NCBI GenBank assembly: GCA_002310115.1
Contig: DBYI01000118.1
Coordinates: 72,663-120,719 of the forward strand
Origin: Ruminococcus flavefaciens
Lineage (GTDB): Bacteria > Bacillota > Clostridia > Oscillospirales > Ruminococcaceae
Direction of reading: 5' to 3'
Length of the DNA stretch: 48,057 nucleotides
Shown here: positions 43,769 through 48,057 of the stretch, in pieces
Numbering within the stretch: the first letter of the stretch is position 1
Layout of the letters: the number at the start of each line of letters is the position of its first letter
Program-made: the position numbers and the translations under genes
Notes under the pieces: model-generated
What the model saw: only the letters and a program-made list of their open reading frames with translations
Database searches by the model: none
What the model was told of the DNA's origin: nothing

Positions 43769-44544
43769 TATTTATCCTCCTTTGTCAAAGACAGTGTGTC
43801 ATACCACGCCTTCACATCATTCTTTCCTGCACTTGCCGAGAAACGTTTCCCTGCAAGCTGATCTCCAATAGGTACAAGCTCTGAAATATTTTTTTCACTT
43901 GTAGAAATACCACTGCTTGCAGATGTGCAGAACGGTATCACTGTTTTGTCTGAAAAATCATAGCTTTCAAGGAATGTATCTATGATACGGAGCTCCTGTC
44001 CCCACCATATCGGATAGCCGAGAAAAACTGTGTCATAACTGTCAAGAAAGCTTATGGGCTCTGCGATCTCAGGACGCACGGTCTTGTCATTCTGCTCCTG
44101 ATTTGCGCGGCAGGAAGAATTATTGTATTCAATATCTGCGTCTGTATATGGAACAACCGCTTGTATCACATAGTTGTCCGCACCTGTGATGTCGATAAGA
44201 TACTCAGCTATCTTCTCGGTGTTACCTGTACGTGAGAAGTACACGACGATAGTATTTTTATCTGTCACATCGTTTTGGCTGCTGATGACCTCACGCCTCA
44301 TAAGGCAAAGATCAAATGCGTCCCATACTCCGTCATTGTTGAGGTCATATGGATTTCCTTCAAGTTCTGACTCTTTGGACTTTGCAAGAATAAAATCCTG
44401 CAAATTACGCAAATCTTCTGTTGTGTAAGTAATTTTTTCAGTGGAAGCGGAAACAGCGTCCATCTGTTCCGTATCAGCTGAACGGAAGCCTGTTAATGTA
44501 AACAGAGTGATACCTGTAAGTATAGCGGATAATAACCTTTTCAT
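43768..44544 (-). CDS. Secreted flavodoxin with a dockerin-like segment
   Basis: A 258-residue protein starting after AAAGGAG. Residues 1-23 form a signal peptide without a lipobox. Residues 40-88 are dockerin-like: the first half has a helix (TTEDLRNLQDFILAKS) but no calcium loop; the second has the full loop DLNNDGVWDAFD (67-78, with D67, N69, D71 and D78) and the helix LCLMRREVI, matching the FDLCLMKRALL half of the dockerin in the 7437-9104 protein. A flavodoxin follows (about 96-258; YFSRTGNTEKIAEYL, LGYPIWWGQELRII, CTSASSGIS). I infer that it docks to a cohesin on the surface or in the cellulosome. Dockerins fused to electron carriers are unusual. With one calcium loop, binding could be weak. 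Confidence 0.88.
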   Translation of the reverse strand: MKRLLSAILTGITLFTLTGFRSADTEQMDAVSASTEKITYTTEDLRNLQDFILAKSKESELEGNPYDLNNDGVWDAFDLCLMRREVISSQNDVTDKNTIVVYFSRTGNTEKIAEYLIDITGADNYVIQAVVPYTDADIEYNNSSCRANQEQNDKTVRPEIAEPISFLDSYDTVFLGYPIWWGQELRIIDTFLESYDFSDKTVIPFCTSASSGISTSEKNISELVPIGDQLAGKRFSASAGKNDVKAWYDTLSLTKEDK

Positions 44545-44573
44545 TGTACTCTCCTTTCGCAGGCAAGATAATT

Positions 44574-45509
44574 TTATTTCATTTCCTTTTCCCAGAAACG
44601 GATAACATTCAGACTAAGACTGTCGGCAACACTTTCAAGCTCCTTTACCTCGTCGGCAGTCAGTGTAATATTGGCCGCCTTTACTGCGTCCTCAACATGG
44701 CTGACCTTCGTTACACCGATTATCGGCAGAGTCCCCTTTGCGACAGCCCACGCAACAGGAACCTGTGCGATTCCTACGCCGTATTTTTCAGCGATCTTGC
44801 CGAGAGCCTTGTTCATGACCTCCAGCTTGTCGAGAATGGGGTTATAGCTGTCAGCTCTTGCGGAGCCTACGGGCATGGGGTGCGCAGTATCATACTTGCC
44901 CGAAAGTGCGCCCTGTTCAAGTACCATATAGGAGAAGAATGTGATCCCGTTTTCCTTGCAGTAGTCCAGAATACCAGAATCTTCGGAAGAGCGATTGATA
45001 AGGCTGTAATGATTCTGCACGGCCGAGAGTTTCAGACCGCGCGCCGCAAGTATCTCCGCTGCCTGTTTGATCTCCGCAAGGTTATGATTAGAAACACCGA
45101 TTATCGGCACGTTGCCTTTACCCTCAAAGTATTTTGCAAGCTCCTCCGTCCATTTCGGAGCGTCCCAGACGTTGTGTATCCAGTAAATATCGAAGCGGTC
45201 AAGTCCCATGAGTTTCAGCTGCATCTCGATCATATCCTTCATAGCCGTTGGAGAGGAAGCATCTGCACACTGTGGCGTGAACTTATCCGAAATCATGAAG
45301 CTGTCTCTCGGAAGATCATTCACGATTTCTGCAAGCACCTTTTCGGAAGTACCCATACCGTAAGCATATGCGGTATCCCAAAGGTTCAGGCCGTTTTCCA
45401 TCGCCTTGTCGAATATGGGGCGGAGAGTATCCCCTGTCAGGCTGCCACCGAATGTTCCGTCATTTCCCCATGCCCACGCACCGAGAGCGATCTTGGGTAA
45501 ATTGTTCAT
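44574..45509 (-). CDS. Aldo/keto reductase
   Basis: A 311-residue (alpha/beta)8 NADPH-dependent reductase starting after TTAGGAGG. Catalytic tetrad residues are visible: Asp in LWDTAYAYG, Tyr in AYAYG, Lys in SDKFTP and His in WIHNVWD. NADPH-binding motifs occur near the end (PIIGVTKVSHVEDA). The substrate is unknown: sugar aldehydes or reactive carbonyls are typical. It lies 12 bases after a second, distant aldo/keto reductase and 29 bases before the dockerin-flavodoxin gene. Confidence 0.92.
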   Translation of the reverse strand: MNNLPKIALGAWAWGNDGTFGGSLTGDTLRPIFDKAMENGLNLWDTAYAYGMGTSEKVLAEIVNDLPRDSFMISDKFTPQCADASSPTAMKDMIEMQLKLMGLDRFDIYWIHNVWDAPKWTEELAKYFEGKGNVPIIGVSNHNLAEIKQAAEILAARGLKLSAVQNHYSLINRSSEDSGILDYCKENGITFFSYMVLEQGALSGKYDTAHPMPVGSARADSYNPILDKLEVMNKALGKIAEKYGVGIAQVPVAWAVAKGTLPIIGVTKVSHVEDAVKAANITLTADEVKELESVADSLSLNVIRFWEKEMK

Positions 45510-45521
45510 ATTGATTTCCTC

Positions 45522-46559
45522 CTAAATTTTCTGACTGCCTGTACCCCAGACGTGTTTTTCATTCTTATTTGCAGGCTTGTTCTGCGCCATAACGCCTGCC
45601 AGCGCATGAGGTACATAAGGTTCTTCAAGATATGCTGTTTCATCATCGGTGAGTTCAAGCTCTGTTGCCTTTGCTGCACCCTCAATGTGATGCAGTTTCG
45701 TCGCACCGACAACGGGGGATGTTACCTTTGTCAGCAGCCACGCAAGGGATACCTCTGTCATGGAAACTCCGTGATTTTCGGCTAATTCAGCAACTCGCCT
45801 GATTATTACCTCGTCCTGCTCTTTCATTGCGTCATACTTGAATTTGGCGTAGGTGTCCTCCTCGGCACGTTTTGAGGTCTCCCCGGGGAGCCTTGCAAGT
45901 CTGCCGCTTGCAAGGGCACTGTATGGTGTCATAGCGATATTGTCCTCAGCGCAGAGCATAGCCATTTCTCTCTCCTCCTCACGGAAGATCAGATTGTAAT
46001 GTCCCTGAACACTGACGAACTTTGCAAAGCCTTCTTTCTCAGCGAGAGCATTTGCCTTTGCAAGCTGCCATGCATAACAGTTTGAAATGCCGATGTACCT
46101 TGCCTTTCCTGCCTTGACGATACGGTCCAGACCATCGAGTATATCGTAGATAGGCGTATTCCAGTCCCACATATGATAAATGTACAGGTCAACATAGTCC
46201 ATTCCGAGATTTTCAAGGCTCTTGTTTATCATACGCTCTATATGCTTCTGTCCGCTGATACCTGCTTCAATATCCGCAGGAGTTCTCGGCAGGAACTTTG
46301 TTGCAACCACAACTTCATCACGCTTTGCAAAGTCACGCAGTGCTCTGCCGACATACTGCTCGCTGGTTCCGGACTGATAACCGATCGCTGTATCATAGAA
46401 GTTTACGCCGAGATCAAGCCCGCGCTTGATGATCTCACGGCTGTGCTCCTCGTCTATCGTCCATGAGTGCTGACCGTTTGACGCATCTCCGAAGCCCATA
46501 CAGCCCATACATATCCTCGAAACGTTCAAATCTGAGTTACCAAGTTTTGTGTATTTCAT
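45522..46559 (-). CDS. Aldo/keto reductase
   Basis: A 345-residue cytosolic reductase; its ATG overlaps the TetR stop (ATGA), with TAGGAGG upstream. Opening KYTKLGNSDLNVSRICMGCMGFG, Asp/Tyr in FYDTAIGYQSG, Lys in ATKFLPR and His in YIYHMWD give the tetrad; PVVGATKLHHIEGA binds NADPH. It is closer to the YhdN/IolS-type group than its neighbour. Because it is translationally coupled to the TetR gene, it is probably the main target of that regulator. Confidence 0.93.
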   Translation of the reverse strand: MKYTKLGNSDLNVSRICMGCMGFGDASNGQHSWTIDEEHSREIIKRGLDLGVNFYDTAIGYQSGTSEQYVGRALRDFAKRDEVVVATKFLPRTPADIEAGISGQKHIERMINKSLENLGMDYVDLYIYHMWDWNTPIYDILDGLDRIVKAGKARYIGISNCYAWQLAKANALAEKEGFAKFVSVQGHYNLIFREEEREMAMLCAEDNIAMTPYSALASGRLARLPGETSKRAEEDTYAKFKYDAMKEQDEVIIRRVAELAENHGVSMTEVSLAWLLTKVTSPVVGATKLHHIEGAAKATELELTDDETAYLEEPYVPHALAGVMAQNKPANKNEKHVWGTGSQKI

Positions 46560-47176
46560 TTTGTACCTCCTAATAGCTGCATCACGCAGGAATAAATTAT
46601 CTCATATATGCTGTGCATCCTGAATTTCATTTTTGCATCACGCATGGCGTCAAGCTGTTTTTGTGTCGCCACCGAATACGGATATACACCAAACAGAAAC
46701 GGAAAGAATACGAAGATAAAGCTTTCGCAGTCCGTTTCGGGGAAGAATTTTCTAACACATACTCTCACTGCATCAAGAGAAGCACCGTAAGCGACCTTGA
46801 ACTCCGTCAGCCGTTCGGGGCGAGAGTTTTCCTCCATATCGTAGTGATTCATGGCAAGGAGCTTCAGAAGCTGCTCGTGTTTTTCAAGAGAGTGTGCAAG
46901 TGCTGATGAAAACTCCTCAGTGGTCATAGTTTCATTTTCCTTTGCAAGCTCGTTCATTTCCTCAGCCCACAGCTCGTACTCACGCTGCATCAGGGCAAGG
47001 AAAATTTCCTCTTTCGTCTGAAAATAGTTGTAGATAGAAGTCCTTGTGAATGATGTCACAGCACCTATATCCTTTATTGTGATCTCCTTGAAGCTCATTG
47101 TCTGATAGAGCTTTTCGCAGGCGTTCACGATCTCTTCCTTACGTGAAGCTGTCAGCTCCGGTGAACCTTTTGGCAT
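46556..47176 (-). CDS. TetR family transcriptional regulator
   Basis: A 206-residue repressor. The start MPKGSPELTASRKEEIV at 47176 has AAGGAG about 8 bases upstream; an ATG at 47221 is possible but has no such site. The N-terminal helix-turn-helix is ITIKDIGAVTSFTRTSIYNYFQTKEEI, with the TetR signature YNYFxxKEE. The C-terminal ligand domain is of the TetR_C group with FPETDCESFIFVFFPFLFG. Two 13-base palindromes bracket its promoter. It should repress the whole run of genes down to 39606; the ligand is unknown, but an electrophile or quinone is plausible given the reductases. Confidence 0.92.
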   Translation of the reverse strand: MPKGSPELTASRKEEIVNACEKLYQTMSFKEITIKDIGAVTSFTRTSIYNYFQTKEEIFLALMQREYELWAEEMNELAKENETMTTEEFSSALAHSLEKHEQLLKLLAMNHYDMEENSRPERLTEFKVAYGASLDAVRVCVRKFFPETDCESFIFVFFPFLFGVYPYSVATQKQLDAMRDAKMKFRMHSIYEIIYSCVMQLLGGTK

Positions 47177-47255
47177 AGTACATTCTCCTTCTTCCTCGTC
47201 ACGATCAGTGTTTTTTCGCATGGATATTGTCCATTATACGTTGCACAATCTATTC

Positions 47256-47268
47256 TGACATCATGTCA
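47256..47268. promoter_or_regulatory. Operator palindrome, proximal
   Basis: TGACATCATGTCA, a perfect 6-1-6 palindrome just downstream of the -10 box, at the predicted transcription start. Confidence 0.75.
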
Positions 47269-47276
47269 CTATAGAT

Positions 47277-47305
47277 AGTATAGCATTATTCTGACACAGT
47301 GTCAA
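47277..47305 (-). promoter_or_regulatory. Promoter of the TetR redox operon
   Basis: Minus strand TTGACA (47305-47300), 17-base spacer, TATACT (47282-47277). It is the only near-consensus promoter I found for the eight-gene run. Confidence 0.85.
47292..47304. promoter_or_regulatory. Operator palindrome, distal
   Basis: TGACACAGTGTCA, a perfect 6-1-6 palindrome overlapping the -35 box. Its arms TGACA and TGTCA are shared with the palindrome at 47256-47268; centres are 36 bases apart. Confidence 0.75.
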
Positions 47306-47394
47306 TATAAAACCCGAACATTTTTGAATTTTATTCATTACTTACTATATCGGATTTTGTTTTTATAGCAAATTACACAAGCATACTTTATATC

Positions 47395-47419
47395 AAAAAA
47401 GCCTCCCTCTGGAGGCTTT
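47395..47419 (-). terminator. Terminator of the tRNA-editing gene
   Basis: Minus strand AAAGCCTCC, loop AGAG, GGAGGCTTT followed by TTTG: a 9-bp stem with a U-tract, 6 bases past the stop codon. Confidence 0.85.
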
Positions 47420-47424
47420 AACTA

Positions 47425-47973
47425 TCATTCAACCGGCAGATCTATAAATGTAGGTTCATGCTTAGCCGCACGGACATATTTGAGCATATCCTCGCGGAGC
47501 AGACGGACTGTTGATGTATTGATACCGGGATGTCCGCAAATGTATTCATCGCTCATAAGGTCGTTATCTATGACGAGCTGTATGTTGTTATCCGTATCGA
47601 ATATAAGCTCCAACGCTGATACAGAGCCGGGGATAGTATGCAGATACTCCTGCATCTTGTCTGCTTCCGCAAAAGATAGTCGAGCGCAGTTTAGTTGCGA
47701 TGTCAGAAACTTCGTCTTGAACGGCTTGTCTCCCGGCATAAGAAGCATATGGAAGCTGGTCTTCTGGCGGTTGCAGAGAAACAGGTTCTTGCATATCTTA
47801 GCACCAAGTACCTTTTCGATAGCAAGACAATCCTCCATAGTATCAGTGTGGTCATGGTCTGCTCTCTTGTACTCAATACCAAGAGAGTCAAGTTTATCGT
47901 ATATAGCCATCTCAACTTCGGAACGAGTAACTGTTGGACGTCCGTTGTAAAGAGTGTTATCTATATTCATCAT
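47425..47973 (-). CDS. YbaK/ProX-type aminoacyl-tRNA editing protein
   Basis: A 182-residue protein of the YbaK/prolyl-tRNA synthetase-associated domain family. Conserved features: SLGIEYKRADH, the catalytic-type lysine in AKICKNLFLCN, the HMLLMPGDKPF strand and PGSVSALELIFD (GxxxP loop region). Such proteins remove mischarged alanine or other amino acids from tRNA-Pro (ProXp-ala) in trans. AAGGAG is upstream of two consecutive ATGs; the second (47970) has the better spacing. It starts 33 bases after the end of another minus-strand gene at the window edge and may be co-transcribed with it. Confidence 0.85.
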   Translation of the reverse strand: MMNIDNTLYNGRPTVTRSEVEMAIYDKLDSLGIEYKRADHDHTDTMEDCLAIEKVLGAKICKNLFLCNRQKTSFHMLLMPGDKPFKTKFLTSQLNCARLSFAEADKMQEYLHTIPGSVSALELIFDTDNNIQLVIDNDLMSDEYICGHPGINTSTVRLLREDMLKYVRAAKHEPTFIDLPVE

Positions 47974-48006
47974 TTTACTCCTTTGATCATTATTTCTAAT
48001 ATCGCA

Positions 48007-48057
48007 TTAAATGTGGGTTCGGGTATAGAATGTACTTCTGCCGCTGCCGTGCTTTAA
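48007..48057 (-). CDS. C-terminal end of a gene running off the right edge
   Basis: The last 16 codons on the minus strand read LKHGSGRSTFYTRTHI, then TAA (48009-48007). GSGRST(F/Y)Y is the usual wing at the end of winged-helix domains in AlbA- or Fic-type ATP-binding proteins, so it may belong to one. Too short to be sure. Confidence 0.4.
   Translation of the reverse strand, partial: LKHGSGRSTFYTRTHI

Noticed and set aside
44544..45500. Plus-strand 318-codon frame opposite the aldo/keto reductase
   Set aside because: Long but antisense to a clear enzyme with a full tetrad; composition is that of a shadow and no ribosome site is seen.
47480..48057. Plus-strand frames over the tRNA-editing gene
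   Set aside because: Antisense to a gene with a clear family match, ribosome site and terminator.
1..48057. CRISPR array, prophage or complete integrative element
   Set aside because: No regularly spaced repeats, integrase, capsid or conjugation genes were found; only transposase remnants and repeats.

Overview
The window looks like chromosome from a cellulosome-bearing rumen or gut clostridium close to Ruminococcus flavefaciens (R. albus is an alternative). The reasons are the many secreted proteins with type I dockerins, including the MQ(A/S)LANP dockerin type, threonine-rich linkers, GH9/GH11/GH43/CE1/CBM22 modules, low-GC intergenic DNA with TTGACA-N17-TATAAT promoters, and strong AGGAGG ribosome sites. 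No rRNA, intact tRNA, CRISPR array or origin was seen.

Layout. 1-2600: the 5' part of a secreted leucine-rich-repeat protein, a broken IS5-family transposase, and an isolated 32-residue peptide gene with its own promoter and hairpin. 2824-6506: two adjacent, paralogous c-di-GMP genes (GGDEF-EAL and GGDEF). 7437-31846: a dockerin region holding three CBM4-Ig-GH9-like proteins, one GH43-CBM6-CBM22-dockerin-CE1 protein, one dockerin protein of unknown fold and one GH11-like/CBM22-like dockerin protein. It is interspersed with housekeeping-type genes (LURP-one protein, two nitrilase-family amidases, two GNATs), an IS1182 deletion remnant, dispersed repeats and decayed genes. 32025-34925: a membrane-protein operon (CPBP protease, tetraspan paralogues, methyltransferase) in which two genes carry in-frame stops. 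35367-39045: an OhrR/MarR-type regulator, glutathione peroxidase, radical SAM protein, nitroreductase and Pr6Pr membrane protein, probably one oxidative-stress operon. 39606-47176: a tightly packed, TetR-controlled redox operon with two aldo/keto reductases, four flavodoxin-domain proteins and an NADPH-dependent flavin reductase-like protein. 47425-end: a YbaK-type tRNA-editing protein and the tail of another gene.

Two themes stand out. First, three of the four flavodoxin domains of the TetR operon appear to lie outside the membrane, held there in three ways: behind a 7-TM domain and a sulfatase-modifying-factor domain, as a lipoprotein, and through a dockerin-like segment that could attach it to the cellulosome. 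This suggests a surface flavin electron path, which I do not recall as a described system. Second, four of the dockerin-borne glycosidase-like domains have substitutions at the positions where the catalytic residues should be. The GH11-like domain has lost both glutamates; the three GH9-like domains show a graded loss. The neighbouring GH43-CE1 enzyme looks intact. The region may therefore encode docked pseudo-glycosidases acting as binding or structural parts.

Several intergenic repeats recur across the window. One type carries a near-consensus promoter, another a terminator next to a tRNA-like scrap. Most reading frames outside the listed genes are shadows.
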